This document shows positions 1 to 11,840 of a stretch of 64,000 bases of DNA, one piece after another. This DNA is from Clarireedia homoeocarpa (Eukaryota; Ascomycota; Leotiomycetes; Helotiales; Rutstroemiaceae). The notes beneath the pieces are model-generated. The model ran no database searches. It saw only the letters and a list, made by a program, of their open reading frames with translations, and was not told where the DNA came from. The DNA is taken from NCBI GenBank assembly GCA_001465935.1, contig LNKV01000007.1, positions 310,001 to 374,000 of the forward strand, written 5' to 3'. Each line of letters opens with the position of its first letter. Positions within the stretch are counted from its first letter, which is position 1. The position numbers were made by a program, and so were the translations under genes.

Positions 1-1241
1 CTAAGCTTCGATAGCCCCCTGCTGTTCCCCGGTATAAGTAATAGATTACCACAACCCATTCGTGTAATCATTTTTATGTGTGCAGATACAGTGCTGAAGC
101 TCGACTGCCAAGCGCAAAGCTTAGGTAAGGTTGCATTTGTGCAACTAAGATGCCCTCATCTGTCAAGTCTGAATCAGGATAAATCTCATCCTGCAGCGAT
201 ATCTGCAAGATCGATATGTTTGGCCCAATAGTCACCTAAAGCGCGTTCAAATACCTGAGGGAGAACCCAAGGATAAGGCTGCTTAAGGTTTTATGCTGCT
301 AACCTGTCGGAAACCACTCACGGTTCGGCTGATGCGCCCCGTACGAAGAGAAGTATGGAGGCATCAATTGTTTTCCCAATATCACATCACATCACTTCAC
401 GCCTGGTTAAGTGATAGTGGCTTCCACATTCGGCGCAAAAAAGCGGGTAACATGTCGAATGGATCCAAAATGTTGAGTTGAAGTTACTCGAGGAGCATCT
501 GCTCTAAGAATGAGGTGTCCAATCACTCAAAAGAATGCAATGCCAAGTGCAATACCCATCGAGGCCTTTTTCATACTCTTGATGCGATTGACGGGAAATG
601 AGAGTACGTCTTGGACACCCTTGAGGATCAGGTGAATACGACATATATTCGAGAGTTTAAGGAGCCCCTTTAGCAGAAATCGGGACTGGAGGGCTCTGAT
701 ATAGTTTTTTCACGTCATCCTGACTACGTCTAGTCGCCAACATGGTGATAACAACTTCCAAAGGGTTCGTTCTCCTGGCCCTTGCGCATCTTCTTCTAGG
801 ACCTCAATGCGGGCAATGTGCTTAAGTGGAGAAGTTTGAGACACCTGCACACCATCACGAGTTTTTTATGTAAGCAGCTGCAGGAACGAATGGCAACAAG
901 CGCCATTCCATGGTACCCTTCGCGAGGTTCTCAAGGGGTAATCAGTTGGTGATATGGCGAAAAGCGGAGGGCAAGCTTGCCACAAAGTTGTGGAGTAAAC
1001 TCTCCGACTACGCCGCGCGATATGTGTGTGTAACAGTTGAAGAATATTCAACCTCGCCTTACTAGTTTTTCGACCTAGCGCTCTGCTTACTCATGATTGG
1101 CTAAAATCTCACTGCTGTATCCGCTAGAGCTATTCATTTAGCTCAAGTAAAAAAGTTCAGCCGACGTCCGCAATTCGATAAACCCAAAATTTCGGCCTTG
1201 TCATATTCTACAACTGAAATGACCGTATATAACATTCAACG
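1..1241. other. Intergenic, no gene recognised
   Basis: Mixed-composition DNA upstream of the Rrp43 gene. The only open frames are about 60 codons long and none resembles a known protein. The last 100-200 bases presumably hold the Rrp43 promoter and leader; I see no clear TATA box or repeat. Confidence 0.5.
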
Positions 1242-2273
1242 ATGACGACTACAGCCCAGCCTACTCTTTCCTTCCCGCGCGAAACTTTCGCAAAGCTCTC
1301 TCCTCACCCATACCTCCTTGCGCATTTACAACCCAACTCCTCCACCGCACCCTCGAAACGGGCCAATGGCCGATCTCCCACCCAATTTCGCGCACCTCAT
1401 ATCAACACTGGGTCACTCACCCATGCCGAAGGCAGTGCAGTTGTTCGAATAGGAGACACTGCCGTAGTCTGTGGAGTCAGAGGAGAGATACTTCTTGCCA
1501 GAAACGTTGGAACACATCGTGTCGACAAATCGACTACCTCTCCTTCCTCCAGACCAGGTTACAATGAAGCAAAAGAGCTGGATCTTCTTGTTCCGAATAT
1601 CGAGCTCGCAACAGGATGCTCGCCCGCATTCTTACCTGGTCAGCCACCAACTACTCTGGCACAAAGTTTGAGCACGAGGATATATTCGTTATTGCACAGC
1701 TCGCGAATGGTCGATGACGAGGACTTAAGGATCTGGTATCAGCCACCAGATCTGAGTGAGCAAGACAAGATGGAAGAGGATGAAGAGCCGGAAAATGTTG
1801 AACCTGAAGTCAAGGCGTTTTGGACATTATACATTGACATTCTGTTTATCTCCCTTGATGGAAACCCATTCGATGCGGCATGGGCTGCTGTCGTATCCGC
1901 GTTGAGGAATGTTAGATTGCCAAAAGCGTATTGGGACGCCGACCGAGAGATGATACTATGCGACGACGATATATCGCTATCAAAAAAGCTCACATTGAGG
2001 GGTATGCCGGTCGCAGTTACATCTCTGGTTTTCAAGGTGAAGGAACAGATGCAGGGAAAAGACAAAAAGTACTGGATTCTGGTGGACCCTGATACTTTTG
2101 AGGAAGGATTGTGCGATGAATCTGTCACGGTAGTTGTTGATTGTGAAGAAGATAAAGCAAAGCTACTCAGCTTATCGAAAGCTGGAGGAGGAATTGTTGG
2201 AAAGGAACAGATGAGGGAGATTCTAGAGTTGGCGGAAACAAGATGGCACGAGCTAAATCCGCTATTGGGTTGA
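1242..2273 (+). CDS. RRP43: Exosome complex subunit Rrp43 (RNase PH-like ring subunit)
   Basis: Single-exon 343-residue protein. The RNase PH fold is visible: an N-terminal helix region, then the strand pattern around GSLTHAEGSAVVRIGDTAVV (residues about 57-76), which is typical of the Rrp43/EXOSC8 branch, and a second half containing DVLFISLDGNPFDAAWAAV-like family sequence (here DILFISLDGNPFDAAWAAV, about residues 198-216). Family knowledge: Rrp43 is one of six PH-type subunits of the nine-subunit exosome ring and is catalytically inert; it shapes the RNA channel leading to Rrp44 and works in nuclear and cytoplasmic 3'-to-5' RNA decay and rRNA processing. An acidic insertion (EEDEEPENVEPEVK, about residue 180) splits the domain. 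The first ATG has a good context (A at -3) and gives the usual family length. The gene stands alone, with no operon-like partner. Confidence 0.88.
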   Translation: MTTTAQPTLSFPRETFAKLSPHPYLLAHLQPNSSTAPSKRANGRSPTQFRAPHINTGSLTHAEGSAVVRIGDTAVVCGVRGEILLARNVGTHRVDKSTTSPSSRPGYNEAKELDLLVPNIELATGCSPAFLPGQPPTTLAQSLSTRIYSLLHSSRMVDDEDLRIWYQPPDLSEQDKMEEDEEPENVEPEVKAFWTLYIDILFISLDGNPFDAAWAAVVSALRNVRLPKAYWDADREMILCDDDISLSKKLTLRGMPVAVTSLVFKVKEQMQGKDKKYWILVDPDTFEEGLCDESVTVVVDCEEDKAKLLSLSKAGGGIVGKEQMREILELAETRWHELNPLLG

Positions 2274-3810
2274 AAGTATGTATCAAGTACCATTCAAGAT
2301 AACAGGGGGGATTCTTCTTTGAGTCCCATATGAGGCATATGTAACGTCGTCCGAGGCCTTTAGGAGTTTGGACCTTCAGCCCTAGGATCGCCTCTGACGT
2401 TGTTGGTCTAGAGCAAGCAAGCCCCTACCACTCTTACCCCACTCTTCGATCCTCGTCACATCTTGGAACATCTTATAGGCGTGCAGCGGACGCTATCTTA
2501 ATTCACTCTAACCTGGCTACGACATAAATGCCATCACAAATTATCATAATTGGCATCGACCATCTTTTTAACGAAAAGAATATGTGTACACGGGTAGTAG
2601 CTTATAACCTCTCGTACCAGAGACCATCCTTCGCTCGAGGATCACATGCTGTGATAGCATCAAGTGTAGTTATCGCTCCGCTTTACTATCTGTTATGCTA
2701 TCTATCCTTTGTTGGCTTAGAGAGAGTTGTGGGATTCATCACTAGATTTTCTCAACCAACAAATCAAATTTCGTTAAACATACCATTCAACCATTTCAAT
2801 ACAGGAGTTATCCCGCAGGGCATGCCATCACTATCATGGATGGAACGTTCCTCGTTTGTTTACCAGATCTATATCTGCATCTCATTAGTTGCACAACTCG
2901 GGTTCGATTTAACTGTGATGGCATGGCTGTGTCTCTCGCTTCCAGTTGTTTTGCAGTCTCAATACTAGTGCCCTAGTGACTAGATGTACAAGCTTATGTG
3001 TCATTTATTCGACGACAGTCTTCCTAAATCTTCTCACTTGGCGTACTCCTTTGTCCAATAAAAGGAAGGGAATGTCGCCAGAACAGCAAGGCGAGTGATA
3101 GAAACTCTTGAGTCTGTATATCTTGAACATATAACGCATGCACCTGACTCCCATATTTATAAGGGATGGTTGTTTGTGTAGCGGAGGCTATGGAATATCT
3201 GTATGCGGAGCTGCAAGGAGAAAAGGCTGGTGAAAGGCGGTTTAGTGCATGCTATAGTGAATTTGGACTTGTCGTTGTAGGTTCATGCTGCCTACACGGT
3301 GCATTCTCTGACATCGTAATGAAAATTATCTTCTCTAAGTTGTGATACTACATTTCATTGAATGTTGACCTTTTCTCCCTAAGTGTAGTTCACTTTATGT
3401 GATCACAAGACTAAATTTCCTGCAAGTGCGAGATACATCTGTTATTTCCTTCATTCTTTCCATAAAGAACGACACAATTATGGCGGGGCAGGAGCATATG
3501 ACTATGCACATTCACATATCTGCTTTTTGAGTCAGTGGCATGGTTTGTATGATTCAACTACGAAAATCACTTTTGGTTAAAAAGTCAACACCATACATGA
3601 TTCATCCATCGCATCAATACATAATCTCTTCTTATTGTTTGTTTACTCTTCAAATAGACAATTTTGTTTAGTCTCTCTTAAAAAATCCTTGAACAACTGC
3701 GACAGAGCAGTCTGCTTCTGGTCTACTCTGACGAACCGCACCATATATACACACCCAACAGTTTACGCCGGCACCCATCAACCCATCAGCACATCCCATC
3801 CTCACTCAAA
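2274..3810. other. Intergenic, no gene recognised
   Basis: 3' flank of RRP43 and promoter of the membrane-protein gene. A 146-codon open frame at 2528-2968 has no recognisable domain, atypical composition and no splice logic; I do not call it. The 200 bases before 3811 are pyrimidine- and ACC-rich, as is usual just before a fungal start. Confidence 0.45.
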
Positions 3811-4839
3811 ATGCGCCTAATCAACCACCTCCGCGCCCTAACAGGTCCCGAAAAAAGCACACTCAGCATCCTTACCCTATTCAAGCTCAGCATCTTTATC
3901 ATCATAATCCTTCTCCTGTCTTCCGAGCACCTCCACCTGCCCATCCTTACGCTCAAGAGCTTCGAGGTCAAGAACAACAATACCGATCATTTGAATGCAG
4001 CTGCATCGACAAATCATTACGAGCTTGTGAAGTATGATATCTATCCCTTTGCGCTATGCGGTCATGGGCCGCGTGTGAGCATGAAGAATGGGACAGGTGC
4101 TGCGGAGGGGAGGATATGCGTGAGAATTGAGCGTGAGTTCATTTCTTTTTCTTTCACTTTCTCTCTGTGTCTCTATTATTTCAAAACTATATCCAAGCAT
4201 GGCCCTCAAAGAATCTAACAATCCCAGCCCTCACATTCCGCCTACCCAACATCACCGCATCGGAGTCACATCCAGACGATAAAAACTCCACAACCAGCAT
4301 CACAACAACCCAATGGCAGATCCAGCATCTCTATAAATCCATCGCAACTTCTGTCATCGGTCTCTATATCGTGGTACTCATTATAGTTCTCCCCGCTGCG
4401 GTAATCCTCCCCGTGTATTGGCATTTCGGATATACTGGGTTAGTAGTTACGGAATGCGTGAGTTTTTCCCCGCCGTTCATTTCTCATCCCCTTTGTTTCC
4501 CCTCCGCTTAACTAAACCCCTCTTCTCTCCCTGCAGTTCCTATCCTTGCTCTTCCTCTCTCTCGCAACTGCCCTCTCAACGATGGCCTATCAGATCAAAA
4601 ACCTAATATCGCACGATGCGAAAAGGGTTCTCGAAGGAGAAATCGGAAGTGGGTTTTTGTTTCTGACGCATTTATTGTGGATGCTGTGTTTGCTGTGTGT
4701 GATGGGCTTGGGGCTGTGGAGGAGGAGGTGCATTAGGATGGAAGGGAGTGTGGTGATGGGGGAGAGGGGGACGGGGAGTGAAGAGGTGATGGATGGGGAT
4801 GAGGGGAAGGGGGTGCAGATGGGGGGGTATGGGAAGTGA
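3811..4839 (+). CDS. SUR7/PalI-type four-helix plasma-membrane protein
   Basis: Three exons (3811-4132, 4198-4457, 4537-4839) give 294 residues. Both introns start GTGAGT; they are 65 and 79 nt and the reading frame is kept (phases 1 and 0). Topology seen: helix 1 near residues 20-42, a long loop to about 155 with several N-glycosylation sequons and two cysteines (ALCGHG and ICVRIE), then helices near 156-180, 195-215 and 230-255, and a short basic/acidic tail ending at the stop. This one-plus-three helix layout with a Cys-containing first loop is typical of the fungal SUR7/PalI (eisosome-associated or pH-sensing) family; known members act at the plasma membrane in cortical patches or ambient-pH signalling. 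I cannot say which branch. The tail is low-complexity Gly/Met/Glu. Alternative: another claudin-like fungal membrane family. Confidence 0.7.
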
Positions 4840-5280
4840 GAGGGTTTTGAATGGTGAGAGATAGGAATCGAGGGGATGAAGAGAAGAGAAATGGTACTAT
4901 AAGTGGTTGGGTAGAATAGTTCTAGAAGTATTTATGTATAAGGACTTTTGCAGATAGTATACTCAAATAGACATCTCTAGATCTGGCAGAGCGTTCCTTT
5001 CATAATCCCCGTAATCATTGGAGTCAATGTTGCATGTGTTTTTGTCCCTTGATATTTTCCCGCCAATGCGGTGTAGTGATGTATATAATTGGTAACGAAC
5101 TGTGATGATACGCTTCTGAATCATCAACTCATCTATGAAGATTCTCGTCATCCGACTTCCTGGGTGTAATCCCTTTACGCACTACTATCTCAGCATTTCT
5201 CAAATCATGCATACCTATCCCCTAGTCACCCACAAAATACCATCTATACCCACCCACCCCTCTCTCGCCCTCTCACCCCA
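4840..5280. other. Intergenic between convergent genes
   Basis: 3' ends of the SUR7-like gene and the GNAT gene face each other here. A+T-rich 3'-UTR-like sequence; no structured element or gene seen. Confidence 0.5.
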
Positions 5281-6176
5281 TCAAGCCTTCACCTCTATCT
5301 TCTCCTTCTTCGGCCTGACCATCCAATTGAACCTCTCCGTCCCCCTAGCCTTCCACTTCTCCGGCACCGGCATCTCACACGCCTCCAAGAACTCAAAACC
5401 CTCTGATTCATAGAGACGTCTCCCCTTATCACTTGATTCCACCACAGCCTATTCCGCATTAGTTTTTATTTTTTTATTTTTTTTTATTTTTTTTATTCCG
5501 TCGTGCCCCCTTCCTCCCAAAAGACATGGAAAGTAAAGATTATGAACAAGAATGTAAAGACTACTCACTGTGAAACAAAGATCATCCGCAACTTTCGTAC
5601 CCCATTTTGTGAGGATTCTCCCTGCTCCACGTCGCTGGTGGGCGGGATCTACACAGAGGATGTCGAGGGCTATTTGGACTGTGTTAGCCATTATTCACAA
5701 CCCCTCTTCCCCTCCAAAATAAAAGCACAACCAATTCTTCCCATAAAACCTAGAAACAAATTCCCAAAAGGAAAAAAAAACATACAAACCAAATTCCCAT
5801 CCTCGCTCTTCACTGCCGCTCTCCTCTTCTTCAAAAACTCCCTCGTCAAATGCCTCACAAACTCCTTATCCTCCTCACTCTCCCACCAATCCCCCGTAAT
5901 CTCCTTCTCCTCGGGCACCGTCCCGACATAAATATTCCACTTCGCCCACGCGATCATCTCTCCCGTGTCCTCATCCACGATCTTCATAAACTTCGTATTC
6001 GGATCCGCCTTGCTAATCTCCAGCATGCGGGCGGCGCCGGCGGCACGCCCCGACGGCGTTGCGTGCGACGGGTACATGCTGTTGACGAAGACGTGGTTTT
6101 GGCCGAATGCGAGACTAAAGATCTCGAAGACGCGGGGGAAGTCTGCGGGGAGGCAGGGGGAGATTGTGAGGGGCAT
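5281..6176 (-). CDS. GNAT-family N-acetyltransferase
   Basis: Reading on the minus strand, exons 6176-5786, 5678-5569 and 5448-5281 join to 222 residues. Introns are 107 and 120 nt, with donors GTATGT and GTGAGT and phases 1 and 0. The acetyl-CoA binding core is clear: ALDILCVDPAHQRRGAGR (motif A, about residues 134-151, with the R/Q-x-x-G-x-G/A loop) followed by the helix LTKWGTKVADD, then AVVESSDKGRRLYESEGFE (motif B). The first exon carries the typical N-terminal half beginning LTISPCLPADFPRVFEIF. Fungal proteins of this group are small cytosolic acetyltransferases of unknown substrate. The central intron contains a run of T/A that obscures the gene if introns are ignored: the exons lie in separate open frames. 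The start at 6176 gives the expected domain onset. Confidence 0.82.
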
Positions 6177-7061
6177 TTTGAAGGGGGGTAGATGGATTAG
6201 GTTGGTTGGTGGGTACTGGGGGGTTTCTACTGGATGTTGAGGAACGGAAATAGTGACCGATGTGATGCGACCAATAAGTTGCCGTTTCTCTCTTAACTAT
6301 GTATGAAGAAGAAGAAGGAGAAGAAGAAGGAGAAGAAGAAGAAGAAACTGTGTCCTTGCTGATTCTTTTATTTTTGCCCCATGAATTTATGCCAAGTTAT
6401 ATTATATAGCCAGAAACGCTAGATGACAAAGCACAGGCTGATATCTGCAAATATGATATTATTAGACTCCTCACAGCAGCTTTCTGCACTGCTATACTTA
6501 TATCTATCAATATTCAAATCGAATACGAGGCTCAAAGGTAGGGGTTTTGCATTTTCGAGGGGTTTTTGGAGGGGTTTCCTGCTGGGGGCCGGGTAGGCAC
6601 CTTCTCAATTTGGCTTCCCGTACTGAATAGTAACTACAGCTATGTAGGAAACCCAACTGTTGGCTTACACAAAGATAAAGAAAGGGGGTTGTATAGATTT
6701 AGGCCACCAAAAGAATTCATCTAAATGCTCACTATCTCGTAAGATAAATTTGAGGTAATGGTGAAGATGATTGAATAGCTCTTATGTGCCCCACCAATCA
6801 TGATACAGCTTCTCGGCTACACTGACCACTGAGGGGGTTTAGAACATCGCGTGGTACTAATGGCGTGAGAACAATATGGCTGTGTGAATGGAAACAAGTG
6901 TTTCTTTTCTCTCGAGATTCCAAACACATATTAGAAAAGGCGTGCCTACATAGTAACTTCGTATCTGTAGAGTTTTCACTAATTTTAGTACCCTAATCTG
7001 GCATAGCTCATTTCATATCTTAATGTTACCAATTCAATACACATTCATATATTACCCCTAT
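6177..7061. other. Intergenic, with a GAA/GGA microsatellite
   Basis: Between the starts of the GNAT gene and the 3' end of the decarboxylase gene. Apart from the purine-rich trinucleotide tract at 6305-6347 I see no gene or structured RNA. Confidence 0.5.
6305..6347. repeat. GAA/GGA trinucleotide microsatellite
   Basis: About 14 tandem GAA units with two GGA interruptions, about 130 bases upstream of the GNAT start (on the opposite strand this is a CTT-rich promoter tract). Confidence 0.9.
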
Positions 7062-8844
7062 CTAACACACACTTCTGTGCACACCATCAGTCATAGGTCT
7101 CTTTCCACCTTTGCCTTGTCCCTCCTTATGCTTCCCACCCGAGCTCGCATGCTGCTTCTCAAAGCTATTATCCTTGGAATGGTTTAATATGCTCAAATCT
7201 TGCGCATCACTATCAATGAGCTGTTGAGTTGTGGCACAGATGTCGGCAATAAGACGATCTAAGAGATCAAAACTCATACTTTCTCTGACCACCACTCGCA
7301 AGATTTCGTACTTGTCCTCATTCGGTGGGAGAGGGTAGTTGGGAATGATGTATTGCTTGGCTCGGAGTAGATTCGAAACGCTTTCTTGTTTGATGTGTGG
7401 AAATTCTTTCTTGAATTCATCACTGAAGCGGAATGCAACGACGGGAAGACCGGCGTTGTAGTCGGCCGAGGTTTCATCTGCAGAGCCGAAGTCAGTCTCA
7501 TTGGCGCCCTTGAATTCATGTTCGCCCTTCTTGCGGTGAATATCAGATACACAGGTGTACCATCCAGTAGCCTCGAGAGATTTAGAAAGGAGTCGTGCAT
7601 TAGACATGCAGTTTTCCATGATTTGACGATATCCTGTGAAGCCAAGGTGGATAAGGTTGTAGTATTGTGCAATGACTTGTGCTCCCGGTCGAGAGAAGTT
7701 CAGTGTGTAAGATTCTTCTGTACCCCCCAAGTAGTGAAGTTCGAAAACGAGGTGTTTTGGCAGGTAGGACTCATCCCGCCAGATAATCCACCCCACACCA
7801 GCATATACAAGACCGAACTTATGACCGGATGTGTTAATTGACTTAACACGTGGGAGTTCAAAGTTCCATTTTGATCCTCCAGCTTGGACGTGAGTGAAGG
7901 GTGCAACGAAGCCTCCAGATGCGGCATCAACATGGATAGGGATATCGACACCAGTCTTGGCCTCAAAGTCGTCGAGGATCTTGGAGATCTCCTCTACTGG
8001 CTCATAGTGTCCAGTATAAGTACTGCCAAGAATTACGAAGACACCAATGGTGTTCTCATCAATATTCTCCTTGACCAAATCGGGATCAAGTCGGTAGTTG
8101 GACTTCTTTGAAACGGGAAGAATTCTAGCTTCAACTTCAAAGTATCTCGCAAACTTCTCCAATGCAACTTGTGCATTTGAACCCATGATGATGTTGGGCT
8201 TGGAGGTATCTTTCCCTTCTTTCATGCGCTTTTCTTGCCAACGTCTCTTCATGGCCAATCCACCAAGATGGATAGCTTCTGAAGAACCGGTGGTGGCAGA
8301 TCCAATAGCCTTCTCCCCCTTCTGTACCCCCCAAAGATGTGCAATAATGCTGACACATCTTGCGTGCATCTGCATCATCGCTGGGTATTCATCCGCGTCA
8401 GACATGTTCTTCGAAATGTTTTCGAACATCAATTGTTCCGCATGAGTTTCCATATAGGTTCCAACGAAACTGTTATGTGTAAGCAGCTGACTGAGATCAA
8501 GGACACGAAACTGCCTACCTTGCCAAGTTCAAGTTTGGTCTGCCGTCCAGATCTAGTTCATCCTTCAAAATTTGATGAACGGCATCTGCTGGTGCACCAT
8601 CATGCGGGATCTTGAATTTGGAGATCTCTTGCTTCGCGGCGTATCGAGTAGAGTATGGGGTAATGTGAGATGTTCCTCCATTGCTGTGCACATGCCTACT
8701 ACCGGCGTCTTTCATATGTAAATCGTGGAGCTTGTGAACAATCTCATCTGGGTCGACCTGTGAGTGGTTTTGTCAGTATTGAAGTTCCACTGACGATGCT
8801 GGGCCTGCGGAAGAGGAGAGACTTACATGGCGTGCGAGAGCCAT
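7062..8844 (-). CDS. GAD1: Glutamate decarboxylase (PLP-dependent)
   Basis: Three exons on the minus strand (8844-8827, 8757-8519, 8469-7062) encode 554 residues. The first exon is only 18 nt (MALARH); donor GTAAGT and acceptor CACAG support it, and the join [16 protein letters not shown] is what fungal glutamate decarboxylases look like. Catalyses L-glutamate to GABA plus CO2, feeding the GABA shunt in the cytosol. Seen in the sequence: [10 protein letters not shown] (phosphate-binding region, near residue 142), [13 protein letters not shown] (Asp near 267, pairs with the pyridine nitrogen) and [15 protein letters not shown] with the Schiff-base lysine near residue 303. Length is close to yeast Gad1 (585). 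The C-terminus is a Lys/Gly-rich tail ([14 protein letters not shown]) that could be regulatory, for example calmodulin binding as in plant enzymes, but that is only a guess. Confidence 0.93.
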
Positions 8845-9060
8845 ATTGGCAGGAAATTTTTGGTGAAGCTAGGTAAGTAATTCTAAGAAGAGTGAAGAGA
8901 AATGATATGAACCGAAGCATGGCAGGAAAATGCAGAAGCTTTATTGACTTCAAAGGTAATGAATCTTTACAATTGCTTAGCTTCAATGACGACAAGGTGG
9001 ATTCATTTACCCGATTCCCAGGTAAATGAGTTTCAAAGCTCCAATGCAAGCTTTAGGTCA

Positions 9061-9087
9061 GACCGGCCAGACCGGCCAGACCAGCCA
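9061..9087. repeat. Three tandem 9-bp units (GACCGGCCA)
   Basis: Two perfect copies and one with a single change (GACCAGCCA), immediately adjacent, upstream of GAD. Confidence 0.85.
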
Positions 9088-9590
9088 GATACATGAGGGA
9101 ATTCACATAACCCAATGGAATGTTCGTAGCAGCAGAGGCGCGAGGGGTGCTGAAAATATCTGGCCAAGCGTCATAGTGGCATTCCAGGCGGACTTCGCTA
9201 GGGAGCAAAAGCTTGTTTTGAAACCCTGCACCGTACGAGCGTACGCGTATTGGGCTTGAATAAGAGAGTGAGGATTCCGGATTCCACATAATCTGGGGAA
9301 AGAAGCTCTGGCTTGAACTTCATTTGCTTAACGTGCGGACGTGAGTGAATGTCGTCCGGCTCCATTACTGTCCTTTCTTGGGGAAAACAAGAGAAGTCAA
9401 GCCAGGAACGAGATGGATCGAATGGGTTGAGGTGGAACGGGAGCTTGGATTTCGATTATCTCCACTGGCGAAAACAAACTTCCCCACACATTGGATGGTG
9501 GTTGCTGACTAATGATATACACACCGGTTGGTAGGTCGTCTGGTGGATAGTAAAAATGAACAGGACATCCTCAGCAAAAGAACTTGAAAT

Positions 9591-9631
9591 GTGCAGAAAC
9601 GTATGTTTCTGCACTCCATACGTTTCTGCAC
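9591..9631. repeat. 10-bp perfect inverted repeat plus a third arm
   Basis: GTGCAGAAAC, a 4-base loop, then its exact reverse complement (9605-9614). The second arm recurs at 9622-9631. It could be a hairpin or a paired regulatory site in the divergent GAD/fasciclin promoter region. Confidence 0.75.
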
Positions 9632-10285
9632 TCTTGCTCTCACTCCTACATGCTTCGTATCAGAAAAGAGAACGAGACGCTCGTCCCAAAATCCATAATG
9701 CAAAATCCCTTCCAACGCCCGATCGAGGGGTAAACATGCATAAGACTTTCATGATTGGCTAAAGCTATGCACACCTGCATAACGCACTAACACAACCCAT
9801 TCTCCGTCGGTTCCGATGATGTGATATGATGTGAGCACTGCTATGACATGATGATGTTATGATTCTTCTCCATATAAAACGATCCACGCAAGCCTACTCC
9901 TGGGTATACGCGTATTTCTTCTGGCTTTGGGACGGGAGTAACGAGATAGACTACTCGAAATAACTACATGTTAAAAAAGGACATTTGCAAAGGGAATTCT
10001 CTGGTTTTATACTGTGTTCGGCTTCCAAGCTTGTACAATTGCTCAATGAGATTTATCTCCTCTATAGAACCATACTAATTATACTCAAAGCTCAACCCCT
10101 CATCGTTACGGAAGACCTTCGGATCTCGGATCTCTCTCGTATCCGGTCTGAGTCTACGCGGCGAGCGTTGGCCTAGAAAGGCGTCATATTTCTTGTGCAG
10201 CACTAGTCTTTGTTGATCCTTTATAATTTATACTTGACTTCCTTCACTCCTCTTCATCTCTCCATTTCAAACATCATCAACCAAG

Positions 10286-11840
10286 ATGAAGTTCTCAACA
10301 ACACTGCTACCGCTTGCGGCCATTTCTACAGCTTTCGTCATCCCAGACGAACGACTAACCACTCAGATCGTCGCCGAATCCAACGAGGCCTCGAAAACAT
10401 GGCTCGACAGACTCTCCGAATCCAAGGATGATGTTTTCTCCCACGTCGAGGAAAAGTTCGAATCTGTCAAACAGCTCAGCGGAAATGCAATCGATACTGC
10501 TATGGAGGCAGTTTCCGAAGCCCGCGAGAAGGCCTATAATATGATTGAGTGTCACCACTCGATGACCAAGTTCGATACACAGGGCTGGTTGGATTCCGCT
10601 CTCGCCACAGTCGAAGACGTCGATATCTTTGACCATGGCCATCACGACAAACCCCCTCACCACGGTCCTCCACATCATGGTCCTCCACATCATGGTCCAC
10701 CACATCACGGTCCGCCACATCATGGTTCACCACACCATGGTCATGGCAAACCCAACTTAACTGTTTATCAATTGATAAGCAGCAGCAAATACACAACCAA
10801 GTTTGCAAAACTTATCGACCAGTTCCCCGATATTGTCGACCTTTTGAACAGTACCAAGGCCAACTACACTGTATTTGCGCCCACCGACAAGGCTTTCGAG
10901 AAGTTTCCTGATCATCCAAAACATAAGCCGTCGGAAGAAATTCTTAGAGCTGTCTTGGGATATCATATTTCCGATGACTTCTACCCTGCTGGTCGTGTCC
11001 TCGTCTCGCACACTATTCCAACCGTCTTCTTAGAGAAACGTCTTGGTGATGAATCTCAACGTCTTCGCGTTGGTGTGGGCTTGAAAGGATTGGCTGTCAA
11101 CTTCTACAGCCGAATTGTTGCCATCAACATCGTATGTCTCCACAATCCTCCTCTCCCATCATCTTACTAACAATTCCCAGTTCGGCACAAACGGTGTAAT
11201 CCACGGCGTTGACTCTCTCCTCCTCCCACCACCTCCGGCTCTTAAGATCGTCGAACTCCTTCCCGGTGAGTTCTCCACCCTCCAACTCGGTCTCGAGAAA
11301 ACCGGTCTCTTCGACGCAATCGCCGCTTACAACAACACCGGCGGAACACTCTTCGCCCCCAGCAACTGGGCTTTCCAAAAACTCGGTCCCAGAATCAACG
11401 CTTTCCTCTTCAGTCAATACGGCCAAAAATACCTCAAAGCCCTCCTCAAATACCATGTCGTTGCCAACCAAACGCTCTATTCCGACGCCTTCTACAAAGC
11501 CAAGACATCGGAAGATCTCGAAGTTGTTGATGAGATTAATCCCGAGGGAATTCCTAAGGGATATTTCCACGTCGATCTACCAACTCTTCTGGAAGAAAAG
11601 AGTCTCAGTATTGATGTTGCACGCTACGGCGGTTTTATCAGTATCAAGATTAATGGATTCAATACCGTTAGTGTACAGGATGGCATTGCGAGGGATGGCG
11701 TCATTCATGTTTTAAGCTCGGTTTTGATTCCACCCAGGACACCTGGTGGTGCGATGTGGGCTGGAGAGGAGTTGGAGTTGGATGATTTGATGGAGAGATT
11801 GAGTCCTTTTATCGATGATGGACATAGTGAGGAGTTGTAA
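10286..11840 (+). CDS. Secreted two-domain fasciclin (FAS1) protein with His/Pro repeat
   Basis: Two exons (10286-11131 and 11181-11840) give 501 residues; the 49-nt intron has GTATGT, a TTACTAAC branch site and CCCAG. A signal peptide is visible (MKFSTTLLPLAAISTAFVIP). Residues about 20-120 are helical and charged; residues 117-154 are His-rich, with six 5-residue units (PPHHG five times, SPHHG once). The first FAS1 domain begins near 159 (NLTVYQLISSSKYTTKFAKL; later YTVFAPTDKAFEKF), and the second begins near 300 with TLQLGLEKTGLFDAIAAY and TLFAPSNWAFQKLG. FAS1 domains mediate adhesion or matrix contact at the cell surface or wall. No GPI signal is seen at the C-terminus (ends DDGHSEEL). 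The His block could bind metal ions; that is inference. Confidence 0.88.
10652..10741 (+). repeat. 15-bp coding minisatellite (PPHHG x6)
   Basis: Six in-frame 15-nt units coding Pro-Pro-His-His-Gly (last unit Ser-Pro). Units differ mainly at third positions, so the repeat is not freshly duplicated throughout. Confidence 0.92.

Larger units (their letters stand above)
8845..10285. other. Intergenic between divergent GAD and fasciclin genes
   Basis: 1.4 kb shared upstream region of two divergently transcribed genes. Holds a 9-bp tandem repeat and a perfect hairpin-forming palindrome (listed separately). No protein-coding gene recognised. The 60 bases before 10286 are pyrimidine/ATC-rich, as expected for a fungal leader. 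Confidence 0.5.

Noticed and set aside
2528..2968. 146-codon plus-strand open frame after RRP43
   Set aside because: No domain, unusual composition, no good start context or splice support; lies in probable 3'-flanking DNA.
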